A stretch of DNA of 64,000 nt from contig NZ_QJSP01000017.1 in assembly GCF_003217475.1 (NCBI RefSeq), positions 1-64,000 of the forward strand. Reading direction: 5' to 3'. The position numbers were made by a program, and so were the translations under genes. Each line of letters begins with the position of its first letter. Position 1 is the first letter of the stretch. The notes beneath the pieces are model-generated. The model had not been told where the DNA came from. It did no database searches and saw only the letters and a list, made by a program, of their open reading frames with translations. Source of the DNA: Williamsia limnetica. Lineage in GTDB: Bacteria; Actinomycetota; Actinomycetes; Mycobacteriales; Mycobacteriaceae. Below are positions 28,145 through 41,237 of this stretch, in pieces.

Positions 28145-28861
28145 ATGTCAGCGAGCACGACCCCCGGCTGGCTCTTGCTACACGGAGTCCCCCTCTCACC
28201 GGCGGTTTGGGCGCCCCTAGTGCAGCGATTGCCCGCAGCGACGGCAGGCGACGTCGCAACTCCAACCCTCGTGGCCACCGAGAGTTCACCCGATGTTCAG
28301 GCAGAACTGGCCCGCAACCTGATAAACGAAGCCCGGCAGGGTCCCCGCCCTGTGCATGTTGTGGGGCATTCATTCGGTGGTCAGGTCGCGCTCGAGTTCG
28401 CCCTCGGTGCTCCTGAATCGGTGGCATCACTGACTCTGATGTGCACCCGCGACACCCCATTCCCGGCTTTCGCGCAACTGGCCGAGACCGTGCGCGGAGC
28501 GCCGGTCGACGCCTCGGCGTCGGTCCGACGCTGGTTCAGCGCCGCTGAGATCGCGGCGGACGGGCCTGCCGTGCGCTACGCCCGGGACACACTCGACCAG
28601 GCCGACCGCGCGGAATGGGCCATCGCGCTGACTGCGATCTCCCGTTTCGACTGCTCGGCGCGTACCGCCGCGATCAGCGCACCGACCACGCTGATCGCAG
28701 CCGAGCACGACCCCGTGGCCACCGTCACCGCGATGCGCGGGATGTGCGGCCGGATCGCCGGCGCCCGGATGACGGTGCTGGCCGACGCCGGACACATGTC
28801 ACCGTTCAGTGATCCGAACCGTCTCGCTCACCTGGTGCTCGAGAGCGCCGGACGAGCCTGA
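28145..28861 (+). CDS. alpha/beta hydrolase
   Basis: A 238-residue alpha/beta-hydrolase. The oxyanion HGVPLSPAVW motif is near 13-22, nucleophile S76 is in GHSFGG, an acid is in AEHDP (about 200) and the catalytic His is in DAGHMSPF. A C-C or C-O ester hydrolase role is possible but the substrate is unknown. The ATG at 28145 has GGGAG six bases ahead. The 53 bases after it, before ftsK, show no gene. Confidence 0.85.
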   Translation: MSASTTPGWLLLHGVPLSPAVWAPLVQRLPAATAGDVATPTLVATESSPDVQAELARNLINEARQGPRPVHVVGHSFGGQVALEFALGAPESVASLTLMCTRDTPFPAFAQLAETVRGAPVDASASVRRWFSAAEIAADGPAVRYARDTLDQADRAEWAIALTAISRFDCSARTAAISAPTTLIAAEHDPVATVTAMRGMCGRIAGARMTVLADAGHMSPFSDPNRLAHLVLESAGRA

Positions 28862-28914
28862 AGTGCGGCGAGCCCCGCAAGTGCGACGAGCCCGGAATAC
28901 GGCGGGCCTGGAGT

Positions 28915-31758
28915 TCAGTCGCCTGTCTCGTCATCGGTGTCGGATCCGCCACCGCCGGTGATGGAGGCGATGACTCCGGCGAGGTCCTCCGGTTTGACGA
29001 GCACGTCGCGCGCCTTGGAACCCTCGGACGGTCCGACAACACCCCTGGTCTCCATCAGGTCCATCAGGCGGCCGGCTTTCGCGAAACCGACCCGAAGCTT
29101 GCGCTGCAGCATCGACGTCGAACCGAACTGACTCGACACCACGAGTTCGATCGCCTGTAGGAGGTCATCGAGGTCGTTACCGATGTCGGAGTCGATGTCT
29201 TTCTTGTCCGACACCTTCTTGGCCGTCACGCCCTCGGTGTAATCGGGCTCGCTCTGGTCCTTGGCGAAGTCGACGACCGCCTGGATCTCCTCGTCCGTGA
29301 TGAAGGCGCCCTGCATGCGGACGGGCTTGCTCGCACCCATCGGCAGGAACAACCCGTCGCCCATACCGATCAGCTTCTCCGCGCCGGGCTGATCCAAGAT
29401 GACCCTCGAGTCGGTCAGCGACGACGTCGCGAACGCGAGGCGCGAGGGGACGTTGGTCTTGATCAGACCGGTCACCACATCGACCGAGGGACGCTGCGTC
29501 GCCAGCACCAGGTGGATACCCGCCGCTCGGGCCTTCTGGGTGATCCGGACGATCGCGTCCTCCACGTCGCGCGGCGCGGTCATCATCAGGTCGGCGAGCT
29601 CATCGACGATCGCCAGGATGTACGGATACGGCTTGTACACGCGCTCGGATCCGAGCGGCGTCGTGATCTCGCCCGAACGCACCTTGGAATTGAAGTCGTC
29701 GATGTGGCGGACACGGGAGGACTTCATGTCCTGGTAGCGCTGTTCCATCTCCTCGACCAGCCACGCGAGGGCAGCAGCGGCCTTTTTCGGCTGCGTGATG
29801 ATCGGCGTGATCAGGTGCGGAATACCTTCGTACGGGGTCAGTTCGACCATCTTCGGATCGATCAGGATCATCCTGACCTCATCCGGGGTGGCGCGGGTCA
29901 GCAGAGACACCAGCATCGAGTTGACGAAGCTGGACTTACCCGAACCGGTGGAGCCGGCGACCAGGAGATGCGGCATCTTTGCGAGGTTCGCGGTCACGAA
30001 GTCACCTTCGATGTCCTTACCGAGACCGATGACCAGCGGATGCTTGTCCTTGCGGGTTGAACTCGCGGTCAGCACGTCCGCGAGCCGGACCATCTCCCGG
30101 TCGCTGTTGGGTACTTCGATGCCCACCGCGGACTTGCCGGGGATCGGTGCCAGCAGACGGACGTTGTCGGTGGCTGCCGCGTAAGAGATGTTGCGCTGCA
30201 GCGCGGTTATCTTCTCGACCTTCACCCCGGGACCGAGTTCCACCTCGTAGCGGGTCACCGTCGGTCCACGCGTGAAGCCCGTGACGGCGGCATCGATTTT
30301 GAACTGCTCGAGCACGGCCGAAATGCGATCGATCATCTCGTCGTTGGCGGCGCTCCCCAACTTCGGTGGGTCGCCGTCGATCAACAGACTTGCCGGCGGC
30401 AGCTTGTAATCGCCCTCGACCGCTCGGTCGACCACCAGCGCGTCGTGATCGCCACCGAGGTCATCGTCGTCGTCATCATCGATCGGCGCGGCCTTCGGCG
30501 TCGGCTTGGGCACCGGACGCTTGCGCACCGGCTTCGCTCCGGCAGGTGGATTCGTGATTGCGGACGTCACCGCGGTCGGACTGCCGTCGTCATCGATGAT
30601 CGGCTCGGTCATCGCTTCCGACGCAGTCACGGCGGTCGCCGGCGGCACAGCGGACGCCTGGCGGCGGCGTGGCGGCCTACGCAACGCCTCTGATCCGGCG
30701 GCAGTCGGGTGGTCGTCGGGAGGATAGTTGTCGTACGGGTTGCCGAACGCGGTGTCCGCGTAGCCGCCGTCGACGTCATCATCGTCCGGCTCTTCCTCGT
30801 CCCATTCACGATCGACACCGATTCCGAGGTAGGAACCGATGACCGCGGTGAGTTCGCGCACCGTCAGACCCGAGAGCAGCAACAGCCCGAAGGCCATGCA
30901 CAGCAGCAGTATCGGGACAGACAGCCACGCGGTGAGACCATCGGTGAGTGGGCCGCCCACCGCGAAACCGATGAAGCCCCCGGCGCCTTGCCTGCCGTCG
31001 AAGTCACTCGGCGCACCCGAGAAGATATGGAACAGTCCGGGCAGCGGTAATCCGATGAGCAGTGCCGCACCGAAAAAGCGACCGCGACCGCGCGGGTTCG
31101 GCGCATGTCGCATCAGCAGGAACCCGATGACGATCAACACGACCGGGACCACTGCGGCGACGGATCCGAGCACCGCACGGGTGGCGGAGTCCACGAACGC
31201 ACCGACGGGACCACCTGCGTCGAACCAGATCGCAGCGATCATGACGATCGCGGTCGCGATCAGCACCAGTGCGATCCCGTCTCTGCCCTGGGTGTGCTCC
31301 GGCCCCTGATCGCCGTCGGCTTGCGCGTCCCAGCCGTCGCCGAAATCGCCGGCGGCCTCGTCCCAGCCGTCATCGGTGTCGTAGATGCGTTCGTCGTAGT
31401 TCGGGTCACCGCCTCGCGAACCCACCCGGGCGACCGCGCCGACACCCTTGGCCAGCATTCCCCAGCCGGCCCCGACACCGCTGCCCATGGTCTTGGCGAC
31501 GGATCGGCGCTCACGCTGCGGCCGCGCCGAGGTCGCTGCCGTTCTCTTTGTCGCGGCACGCTTCGGAGAAGACTTCTTCGCCGCGGCCTTTTTTGCTGTG
31601 GTGGGCTTCTTCGCAGCGCTCTTCTTCGGCCCGGTGGCCGGTGAGGCCTTCTTCGGTGCGGCCTTGCGCGGCGCAGCCTTCTTGGCGCCGGCCTTGGTCG
31701 CCGGCGCAGAACTTCGAGCCGACGCGCCAGAACGACGGGCGGTGGACTTGGTTGCCAT
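28915..31758 (-). CDS. ftsK: DNA translocase FtsK
   Basis: A 947-residue FtsK/SpoIIIE translocase that pumps chromosome DNA through the septum. Four membrane segments span about 162-182, 195-216, 228-247 and 276-297. A long acidic and Pro-rich linker follows (about 318-455), then the motor with Walker A GSTGSGKS at 602-609 and a C-terminal winged-helix gamma domain ([19 protein letters not shown] region) that reads KOPS sites. The first 86 residues are a striking Lys/Ala/Pro-rich, histone H1-like tail. The ATG at 31758 is preferred; an in-frame ATG at 31779 is possible. Confidence 0.94.
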   Translation of the reverse strand: MATKSTARRSGASARSSAPATKAGAKKAAPRKAAPKKASPATGPKKSAAKKPTTAKKAAAKKSSPKRAATKRTAATSARPQRERRSVAKTMGSGVGAGWGMLAKGVGAVARVGSRGGDPNYDERIYDTDDGWDEAAGDFGDGWDAQADGDQGPEHTQGRDGIALVLIATAIVMIAAIWFDAGGPVGAFVDSATRAVLGSVAAVVPVVLIVIGFLLMRHAPNPRGRGRFFGAALLIGLPLPGLFHIFSGAPSDFDGRQGAGGFIGFAVGGPLTDGLTAWLSVPILLLCMAFGLLLLSGLTVRELTAVIGSYLGIGVDREWDEEEPDDDDVDGGYADTAFGNPYDNYPPDDHPTAAGSEALRRPPRRRQASAVPPATAVTASEAMTEPIIDDDGSPTAVTSAITNPPAGAKPVRKRPVPKPTPKAAPIDDDDDDDLGGDHDALVVDRAVEGDYKLPPASLLIDGDPPKLGSAANDEMIDRISAVLEQFKIDAAVTGFTRGPTVTRYEVELGPGVKVEKITALQRNISYAAATDNVRLLAPIPGKSAVGIEVPNSDREMVRLADVLTASSTRKDKHPLVIGLGKDIEGDFVTANLAKMPHLLVAGSTGSGKSSFVNSMLVSLLTRATPDEVRMILIDPKMVELTPYEGIPHLITPIITQPKKAAAALAWLVEEMEQRYQDMKSSRVRHIDDFNSKVRSGEITTPLGSERVYKPYPYILAIVDELADLMMTAPRDVEDAIVRITQKARAAGIHLVLATQRPSVDVVTGLIKTNVPSRLAFATSSLTDSRVILDQPGAEKLIGMGDGLFLPMGASKPVRMQGAFITDEEIQAVVDFAKDQSEPDYTEGVTAKKVSDKKDIDSDIGNDLDDLLQAIELVVSSQFGSTSMLQRKLRVGFAKAGRLMDLMETRGVVGPSEGSKARDVLVKPEDLAGVIASITGGGGSDTDDETGD

Positions 31759-31876
31759 GGCTGACAGCCTAGTCGGCATCAGTCACACCTACCTCATCAA
31801 CAACACGCGTATCGCGGGCCGTGTCAGATTCGTGATGGAAGAGCACCACGTCCGTCGGGGCACCTCCAGACTTCGC

Positions 31877-32497
31877 TCAGAAGCCGCGTTTGGCCGCCTT
31901 CACGGCTGCGATCGCGTCCACATCGCCGGAAAAGTCGAGCACGGTCTTAGAGCGTCCGAAGACGAACAAGAGCAGTTCCAGAGGTTCGCCGGTGACCCGG
32001 ACCACCGGTCCGCGACCTCCGACACCGATCTGTTCGCCCGCAGGGGTCACCAGCTCGACCGTCGCGGGCGACTTCGCGATCGCCCGCTTGCCCATCGCCT
32101 TCAACGGACCCAGTATCGCCTTTGTGCTGGCGGTGTCCAGAGTGCGTGGCTCCCACTCGGCACCACCGCGTCGAACGTCTTCGTGATGGACGAACATCTC
32201 GGTGATGTTCACAAATCGATCAACCAGCTTCAGAGGGGAGAACAGGGGCGGACCTGCGGCGAATTTCCTGACCATCGAGTCCCAGTCCCCCGCCGCGACC
32301 TCGTTCTGGACCTTTTCGGTGTGCCCGGCGAACGCGGAGATCAGAATGCCGGGCGACGCGTCCAGCCGGTATTCGCGCACGATCATGTGCGCGGTCAAAT
32401 CTCGCGCGGTCCAACCGTCACACAGTGTCGGCGCATCTGGGCCCACCGCTCGCAGGGTGGTTGCGAGGGCGGCGCGTTCATCTTGGGCAATGGTCAT
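31877..32497 (-). CDS. TIGR03085-type metal-binding protein (MDMPI/DinB-like)
   Basis: A 206-residue protein of the mycothiol-dependent maleylpyruvate isomerase-like family (LCDGWTARDLTAHMIVRE start, FVNITEMFVHHEDVRR). The His residues in TAHM and FVHHED fit the DinB-fold metal site. The function is unknown; relatives catalyse mycothiol-dependent reactions. It lies between RNase J and ftsK on the same strand, as in related actinomycetes. Confidence 0.85.
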   Translation of the reverse strand: MTIAQDERAALATTLRAVGPDAPTLCDGWTARDLTAHMIVREYRLDASPGILISAFAGHTEKVQNEVAAGDWDSMVRKFAAGPPLFSPLKLVDRFVNITEMFVHHEDVRRGGAEWEPRTLDTASTKAILGPLKAMGKRAIAKSPATVELVTPAGEQIGVGGRGPVVRVTGEPLELLLFVFGRSKTVLDFSGDVDAIAAVKAAKRGF

Positions 32498-32535
32498 GTG
32501 ACCACCCTAGTTGCCAGACTGCTTGTTTCCCGGCC

Positions 32536-35477
<2,942 letters not shown>

Positions 35478-36230
35478 TCAGCCTTCGAAGACGAACGGGG
35501 ATGTAGCCACCTCGGTACCGTCGGAAAGCCTCCCGATCTCGAAATCACCGAACACCGTCGGCGCGACCTCGATCAGCTGACGCAGGCATTCGATGGCCAA
35601 CTGCCGGATCTCGACGTCTGCGTGCTCGGTTGCCCGCATCCCGATGAAGTGACGCCATGCGCGGTAGTTACCTGTGACGACGATCTTCGTCTCGGTGGCG
35701 TTCGGCAGCACCGAGCGGGCTGCCTGCCGCGCCTGCTTGCGACGGAGGATGTTGTTCGGTACGTCGGAGAACTTCTCCTCGAGCGCGGTCAGCAGCTCGG
35801 AGTAGGCCTGTCGGCTGGCGTCGGTGGCGGCCACGAACAGCGCCTCGAGTTCTTTGTCGCCACGGATCGCCGGAGGCGGTACCACGTTCGAATCGTGCTC
35901 TGGTACAAAACGTTGCGAAAGCTGCGAATACGAGAAGTGACGATGTCTGATGAGTTCGTGGGTGCACGACCGGGAGATCCCCGAGATGTAGAACGTCACC
36001 GTCGCGTGCTCGAGCAGTGACAGATGACCGACCTCGAGGATGTGCCGCAGGTATCCGGCGTTCGTCGCTGTCCGCGGATTCGGTTTGTCCCAGCTCTGGT
36101 AGCAGGCCCGGCCGGCAAACTCCACGAGCGCCTCGCTGCCGTCGACGTCGGTGCTCCAGGGCACATCGGCGGGCGCCTCGAAAGACGATTTCGCCACCAG
36201 TTGCACCTTCAACGGCACCATTTCCGACAC
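35478..36230 (-). CDS. thyX: flavin-dependent thymidylate synthase ThyX
   Basis: A 250-residue ThyX, the same length as the M. tuberculosis protein. The ThyX motif [11 protein letters not shown] starts at 95. It methylates dUMP using methylenetetrahydrofolate with FADH2 as reductant, yielding THF rather than DHF. The GTG at 36230 has GAGGA six bases ahead and gives the exact family length; the ATG at 36221 is too far from that site. A second, unrelated thymidylate synthase (thyA) lies 2 kb away. Confidence 0.95.
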   Translation of the reverse strand: MSEMVPLKVQLVAKSSFEAPADVPWSTDVDGSEALVEFAGRACYQSWDKPNPRTATNAGYLRHILEVGHLSLLEHATVTFYISGISRSCTHELIRHRHFSYSQLSQRFVPEHDSNVVPPPAIRGDKELEALFVAATDASRQAYSELLTALEEKFSDVPNNILRRKQARQAARSVLPNATETKIVVTGNYRAWRHFIGMRATEHADVEIRQLAIECLRQLIEVAPTVFGDFEIGRLSDGTEVATSPFVFEG

Positions 36231-36332
36231 TGCAGTTCCTCTTTTCTCGCCACGGGTGAGCAGTGCCGATTGTCTCCTACCCGCCGACGTCGGCCACACG
36301 CGACCTCGCGACGGTGCATTGCGCCGGCCGGT

Positions 36333-37586
36333 TCAGCGCCGCCGGGTCGCCTTGTGCAAGTGCACGCAGAGGCCGCCGCGATCGCCCACCACGATTTCTT
36401 CGACGCCGAGCCAGTTCGCCATGTCCAACAGATCTGTTGCCAGCGAGTCCGCGACCAGCGCCGCATTTGTGCCGGGTTCGGCGAACGCACCGAGGACGAG
36501 CAGACGATTGCCAGGCCGGTCCGTCTTCAGGTCCACCCTGGCGACGAGTTGATCTCCCATCAGATACGGCAGGACGTAGTAGCCGTGGACTCGTTTGGCC
36601 TCGGGAACATAGATCTCGATGCGGTAGTGGAAGTCGAAGACGCGCTCGGTCCGCGGCCTGAAGAACACCAGCGGGTCGAAGGGGCTCAGCAGAGTCGACC
36701 GACTCACGGTTCGCGGGATCTTGGCGCCGGGGTGCAGATAACCGGGCTTGTCCCAGCCCTCGACGCGGACCTGCTCGATCTCCCCCATCGACAACAGGTC
36801 CGCCAGCGCGGCCCGCGCCGGCGCGGGTTTCAACCGGTAATAGTCACGGATGTCCGCTTCGGTACCCACCCCGAGTGCCCCGACCGCGCCTGCCACCAGC
36901 GACCTGACCGCGTCCTCGCGGGGGATGTACACGTCGGCGTAGTCGCCGACGACGTTCTCGGTGAGATCGTAGTAACGGGTGAAACCGCTTCGGCGCGTCG
37001 CCGACAGCTCACCCGCCGCAAACATCACCTCACACAGATACTTGACGTGACTGCGGTCCCACCAGGCCCCTTTCTTCGGCCGTTTCTCATGACCCAGGTG
37101 ATCTTCGAGCATCCCACTGGTGCTGGGGCCGATCTCTGCGACAGCGTCTCGGATGCGCGTCCGCAACTCGGCGGCCTTCTTGTCGCCGACGGCCTCGCGG
37201 TACCGCCCGTGTGCGTAATCCTCCATGCGCCAGCGGAACAGCGGCCAGTGCTCGATCGGGATCAGCGCGGCCTCATGAGCCCAGTACTCGACCAGCAGGG
37301 CCGGGCGGCGCGTGGTGGGTTCCCATGCCGCCTGCTCGAGGAGCGTCCGGTCGTACGGACCGAGCCGACTGAACATCGGCATGTAGTGGGCTCTGACCGC
37401 CACACTGACCGAGTCCATCTGGATGAGCCTCGTTCTGGACATCATGCGCTGTAGGTGCCGGCGGTTGACCGCCGCGGTGGGTTGTCGATCTGCAAATCCC
37501 TGCGCCGCCAAAGCCAGACGACGAGCCTGCGTCGCCGAGAGATCTTGTGCGCCTGCAGAAGTCGCGACTACGACCTTCTCCACCAT
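36333..37586 (-). CDS. winged-helix protein of the YcaQ/DUF1006 family
   Basis: A 417-residue protein of the YcaQ (DNA glycosylase AlkX) type: N-terminal winged-helix repeats (ATQARRLALAAQGF) and LSPFDPLVFFRPRTERVFDF, YYVLPYLMGDQLVARVDLK in the C-terminal part. E. coli YcaQ unhooks DNA interstrand crosslinks; activity here is inferred from family. The ATG at 37586 shares one base with the dfrA stop (TGATG), so it is translationally coupled to dfrA. Confidence 0.88.
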   Translation of the reverse strand: MVEKVVVATSAGAQDLSATQARRLALAAQGFADRQPTAAVNRRHLQRMMSRTRLIQMDSVSVAVRAHYMPMFSRLGPYDRTLLEQAAWEPTTRRPALLVEYWAHEAALIPIEHWPLFRWRMEDYAHGRYREAVGDKKAAELRTRIRDAVAEIGPSTSGMLEDHLGHEKRPKKGAWWDRSHVKYLCEVMFAAGELSATRRSGFTRYYDLTENVVGDYADVYIPREDAVRSLVAGAVGALGVGTEADIRDYYRLKPAPARAALADLLSMGEIEQVRVEGWDKPGYLHPGAKIPRTVSRSTLLSPFDPLVFFRPRTERVFDFHYRIEIYVPEAKRVHGYYVLPYLMGDQLVARVDLKTDRPGNRLLVLGAFAEPGTNAALVADSLATDLLDMANWLGVEEIVVGDRGGLCVHLHKATRRR

Positions 37587-38086
37587 CAGCGCTGTGCCGA
37601 GTAGCGAAGAAAGCGGTACCGAAGGCCTGAAGCCGAGGTCAGCCAATCCTCGTCCGCGTCGAGATACCAGCGACTCGAATCGAGTTCCGGGGCAATTGTG
37701 TCGCCATCCGCGACGTCGATGTCGATCTCGGTGACGTAGGCGACGTGTGCGAGGTCGATTGCGCCGCGATAGATCTCGCCTCCACCCATGACGAAGACGG
37801 TGTCGTCGAGCTGTTGGGCCGACGCCAGCGCCGACGCCACGTCGGGAAAGCGCTGCGCGCCGACGCCCTGCCAGTCGTGCTGCCTCGTGATCACCAGATT
37901 GGCCCGGTTCGGCAGGGGACGAAATCGTTCCGGAAGTGAATCCCAGGTGCGCCTGCCCATCACGACGGGGTGGTGGCCGGTGGTCGCGCGAAAGTACTTC
38001 TGGTCTTCGGGAAGGTGCCAGGGCATGTCGCCGTCGCGACCGATCACGCCACCGTTGGCTTGCGCCCAGATCAGTGCGATGGTCAT
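37586..38086 (-). CDS. dfrA: dihydrofolate reductase
   Basis: A 166-residue DHFR (IWAQANGGVIGRDGDMPWHL, with D28-like acidic residue replaced by the usual D/E site in LPEDQKYF, and VMGRRTWDSLP, FVMGGGEIYRGA). It regenerates THF from the DHF made by ThyA. The ATG at 38086 gives the standard start MTIALIW. It lies ten bases after thyA, whose product it recycles. Confidence 0.95.
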   Translation of the reverse strand: MTIALIWAQANGGVIGRDGDMPWHLPEDQKYFRATTGHHPVVMGRRTWDSLPERFRPLPNRANLVITRQHDWQGVGAQRFPDVASALASAQQLDDTVFVMGGGEIYRGAIDLAHVAYVTEIDIDVADGDTIAPELDSSRWYLDADEDWLTSASGLRYRFLRYSAQR

Positions 38087-38096
38087 CGGAGCGATC

Positions 38097-38909
38097 CTAG
38101 ACCGCCACCGGCGCCTTGATCCCCGGGTGGTAGCGGTAATCGAGCACCTCGATGTCGTCGAACTCGTAGTCGAAGATGGAATCACGCTGAGCCAGGGCCA
38201 GTTTCGGATATGGATACGGGTCGCGCGCCAGTTGGGTGGTGACCTGCTCCACGTGGTTGTCGTAGATGTGGCAGTCACCGCCGGTCCACACGAAATCCCC
38301 GACCTCGAGTCCCGCCTGAGCGGCCATCATGTGGGTCAGGAGCGCATAGGAGGCGATGTTGAACGGGACGCCGAGAAACAGGTCGGCGCTGCGTTGATAC
38401 AACTGGCACGAGAGCTTGCCATCAGCGACGTAGAACTGGAAGAACGCGTGGCACGGGGGAAGCGCCATCTGCGGGATCTCCCCCACATTCCACGCGGACA
38501 CGATGTTCCGACGTGAATCGGGATTGGTCTTGAGCAACTCGAGTGCAGCGCTGATCTGGTCGATGTGCTCACCCGACGGCGTCGGCCAGCTCCGCCATTG
38601 CACGCCGTAGACGGGACCGAGTTCGCCGTCGGGATCTGCCCACTCGTCCCAGATCGTCACGCCCTTGTCCTGGAGCCAGCGCACATTGGATTCCCCGCGA
38701 AGAAACCACAGCAATTCATAGACGATCGACTTCAGGTGCACCCGCTTCGTGGTGATCAGCGGAAACCCTTCGGACAGGTCGTACCGGAGTTGATGGCCGA
38801 ATACGCTTCTGGTCCCGGTCCCGGTTCGGTCCGCTTTCGGAGTGCCCGTGTCCAGGACCAGCCGCAACAGGTCCTCATAGGGGGTCGGAATCTTCGCCGC
38901 ATCCGTCAC
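38097..38909 (-). CDS. thyA: thymidylate synthase ThyA
   Basis: A 270-residue ThyA. The nucleophile is C153 in [11 protein letters not shown], and dUMP-binding residues in [18 protein letters not shown] are intact. It makes dTMP and DHF. The GTG at 38909 is chosen ([18 protein letters not shown] follows); the frame stays open to 38954, but the extra 15 codons overlap an inverted-repeat region. It precedes dfrA by ten bases. Confidence 0.94.
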   Translation of the reverse strand: MTDAAKIPTPYEDLLRLVLDTGTPKADRTGTGTRSVFGHQLRYDLSEGFPLITTKRVHLKSIVYELLWFLRGESNVRWLQDKGVTIWDEWADPDGELGPVYGVQWRSWPTPSGEHIDQISAALELLKTNPDSRRNIVSAWNVGEIPQMALPPCHAFFQFYVADGKLSCQLYQRSADLFLGVPFNIASYALLTHMMAAQAGLEVGDFVWTGGDCHIYDNHVEQVTTQLARDPYPYPKLALAQRDSIFDYEFDDIEVLDYRYHPGIKAPVAV

Positions 38910-38944
38910 GCGGTCGAGTCTAATCCCTCGCACAAACCCAGCCC

Positions 38945-39000
38945 GTGCAGGCAAACCCAGGTGCCGCAGCAGCTGGTTTTGCCTGCACTACCTGGGTTTG
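38945..39000. repeat. two overlapping inverted repeats between helR and thyA
   Basis: Inverted repeat A pairs 38945-38955 with 38978-38988 (GTGCAGGCAAA). Inverted repeat B pairs 38952-38962 with 38990-39000 (CAAACCCAGGT). The arms overlap at 38952-38955, so the two stems cannot coexist, and another CAAACCCA lies at 38933-38940. In the minus-strand transcript this sits between the helR stop and the thyA start. It may be a helR terminator, a thyA leader, or a mobile repeat. Confidence 0.7.
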
Positions 39001-39008
39001 TAGCACGG

Positions 39009-41159
39009 TCAGTCGCGGGCCAGGATAACCAGTCGCTGGGTCGCTCGCGTCATCGCTACGTAGCGGTCGACCGCACCCGCGACACCTTCCCCGAACGCAC
39101 TCGGTTCGACGAGAACAACGAGATCGAACTCGAGGCCTTTCGCCAGTTGGGGAGTCAGCGACCGGACCCGTTCGGTACCCGCGAACGTGGGATCACCTAT
39201 CACGCAGGCAGTCCCGTCAGGGTTCGACGACACCCAGGAATCAAGGATCGTACGAAGGTCTGTTGGCAGGCCGCGTTCGACCGGGTTCCCGCTGCTGCGG
39301 ACCGACGTGGGCACATTGGCATCCGGGATCGCAGCCTTGATGACGGGCTCGGCACGGGCCATCACTTCTTCCGGGGTTCGGTAGTTGATCGTCAGTGTCG
39401 ACAGCTCGATCCGGTCGAAGCCCACCCGCTCGAGGCGCTGTCGCCAGGACTCGGTGAATCCGCCTCTGGCCTGGGCGCGGTCGCCGACGATGGTGAAACT
39501 CCGGGACGGGCACCTGCAGAGCAACATCTGCCACTGCGCGTCGGAGAGTTCCTGCGCCTCGTCCACGACAATGTGCGCGAACGGCCCGGCAAGGAGATCC
39601 GGGTCAGGCATATGTACCACGTCCGGATCGAGCAGTGCCTGGCTCAGATCGTCGCCGCGCAGCATCGACATGACCATGAGCTCGGAATCGTCGGATGAGA
39701 TCAGGTCGTCGACCACCGCGGACCGGCGCTCGTACTCCGCGTCCGCGGCGGCTGCGCGATTGCGCTCCCGGCGTGAGGCCCCCGGATCACCGAGCCGTGC
39801 TCGTGCGGCATCGAGGAAGGGCAGATCGGAGACCGTCCAGGCATACGGATCCGGGCGTTGCAGTGTCGCGACGTCGTCGGCGCTGAGCCAGGGGGCACAC
39901 ATGCGGAGATACGCGGGCACCGACCAGAGGTCGGCGACGAGGTCGGTCGCTTCGATAAGTGGCCACGCCCGATTCAGCGCGGCGCGCAGATCCTCGTTCT
40001 CCTGCAGAGACCTACGCATCTGCCGGACACCGACGGCGTCCTGTCCGTCGGACAGGATGGTGAGGAGTTCGGACCAGATCTCCTCGCGCGCTTCGTTGTG
40101 TGGGGTGCCCGGAGTCGGCGCCTCGAAGGCGACCGTCCAGTCTTCCGGGCGGAGCCAGACGTCCGACCAGTCGGTCTCGACGATCATGCCCTTGGTCGGC
40201 GGTTGTTCGTAGAACTTCACTGCCGCTTCGATTGCTCGCACGAGCTCGGCCGACGACTTCAGGCGTGTCACTTCCGGATCGAGTTCTCCTGCGGCGCGTG
40301 CGCCTTCTGCGACGAGGTCCCGCACGGTGCAGATCTGCACACCTTCTTCACCGAGGCTGGGTAGGACATCCGCCACGTAGGCCAGATAGGGCTGGTGCGG
40401 ACCGACGAACAGCACCCCACCCTTCTGATGACCGAGGCGAGGATCCGAGTAGAGCAGGTAAGCCGTACGGTGCAACGCGACGACGGTCTTACCTGTGCCG
40501 GGCCCTCCGTCGACGACGAGTGCTCCTCGCGAACTCGCCCTGATGACGGCATCCTGATCCGCCGCGATGGTGCCGAGGACGTCCCGCATACGGGGCGAGT
40601 GGTTGGTGCCCAGGCTCGCGATGAACGCTGACTGGTCATCGAGCGCCGCCCGGTTCCGCAGTCCCGCCGACGTGAGAACTTCATCCCAGTAGTCGGTGAC
40701 CCGCCCGCGCGTCCATCGGTATCGACGGCGGCTCGACAATCCCATGGGGTTCGCATGGGTCGCACCGAAGAAGGGCTCTGCGGCCGGCGACCGCCAATCG
40801 AGCAGCAACTGACGCCCATCACTGTCCGTCAGTCCGAGCCGCCCGACATATACCGGATCCCCGCCGTCGACCGGGATCATCCGACCGAGGCACAGGTCCA
40901 CGCCGAACCGGCGCAGTGCGCGCAACCGAGCGCTCAATCGGTGAACTTCCATATCGCGGTCCATCGCCTCGCGGCCACTGCCGCCGGGCGACTTCCGTGT
41001 GGTGTCCAGCCGGCCGGCCAGGTCTGTGATCGTGCGGTAGAGGCTTCGGGAGATGGCCGTGAAGTGCTCTTCGTCGGCGGCGATCAGCGCGGGGTCAGCC
41101 TTGTCCGCGAGCCGGGGTGGAAGGTCGAAAACACTGGGGACGTGCACATTGTTGGCCAC
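39009..41159 (-). CDS. helR: HelR-type RNA polymerase recycling/protection ATPase (HelD-like)
   Basis: A superfamily 1 ATPase of about 716 residues related to HelD/UvrD. Walker A GGPGTGKT is at 218-225, the DEAQ motif VVDEAQE at 531-537, and TINYRTPEEVM and YVAMTRATQRLVIL resemble motifs V-VI. Length, the MIPVDGGDPVYVGRLGL and LLLDWRSPAAEPFF region and the upstream rifamycin-associated element match HelR, which evicts rifamycin-blocked RNA polymerase from DNA and confers rifamycin tolerance. The start is uncertain: GTG at 41159 or 41147; the upstream frame runs through the regulatory repeat. Confidence 0.85.
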   Translation of the reverse strand: MANNVHVPSVFDLPPRLADKADPALIAADEEHFTAISRSLYRTITDLAGRLDTTRKSPGGSGREAMDRDMEVHRLSARLRALRRFGVDLCLGRMIPVDGGDPVYVGRLGLTDSDGRQLLLDWRSPAAEPFFGATHANPMGLSSRRRYRWTRGRVTDYWDEVLTSAGLRNRAALDDQSAFIASLGTNHSPRMRDVLGTIAADQDAVIRASSRGALVVDGGPGTGKTVVALHRTAYLLYSDPRLGHQKGGVLFVGPHQPYLAYVADVLPSLGEEGVQICTVRDLVAEGARAAGELDPEVTRLKSSAELVRAIEAAVKFYEQPPTKGMIVETDWSDVWLRPEDWTVAFEAPTPGTPHNEAREEIWSELLTILSDGQDAVGVRQMRRSLQENEDLRAALNRAWPLIEATDLVADLWSVPAYLRMCAPWLSADDVATLQRPDPYAWTVSDLPFLDAARARLGDPGASRRERNRAAAADAEYERRSAVVDDLISSDDSELMVMSMLRGDDLSQALLDPDVVHMPDPDLLAGPFAHIVVDEAQELSDAQWQMLLCRCPSRSFTIVGDRAQARGGFTESWRQRLERVGFDRIELSTLTINYRTPEEVMARAEPVIKAAIPDANVPTSVRSSGNPVERGLPTDLRTILDSWVSSNPDGTACVIGDPTFAGTERVRSLTPQLAKGLEFDLVVLVEPSAFGEGVAGAVDRYVAMTRATQRLVILARD

Positions 41160-41184
41160 GGCGAGAGATTCTGCGCCCTCCCCC

Positions 41185-41203
41185 GGGTCTTGCCGCAAGC
41201 CCC
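41185..41203 (-). promoter_or_regulatory. rifamycin-associated element (RAE) upstream of helR
   Basis: On the minus strand the 19 bases read GGGGCTTGCGGCAAGACCC, an inverted repeat that matches the published RAE pattern (GGGGCTTGCnnCAAGnCCC). That element marks rifamycin-inducible genes such as rph and helR in actinomycetes. It lies 25 bases ahead of the GTG at 41159 and just downstream of a possible -10 element (TTATAG on the minus strand, 41212-41217). Confidence 0.9.
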
Positions 41204-41237
41204 GGGGTGCGCTATAAGTTGAAAGTGGAAAGACTCG

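Noticed and set aside
41160-41198. TTG start of helR inside the rifamycin-associated element
   Set aside because: The initiating codon would lie within the regulatory repeat itself; GTG at 41159 or 41147 is more plausible.
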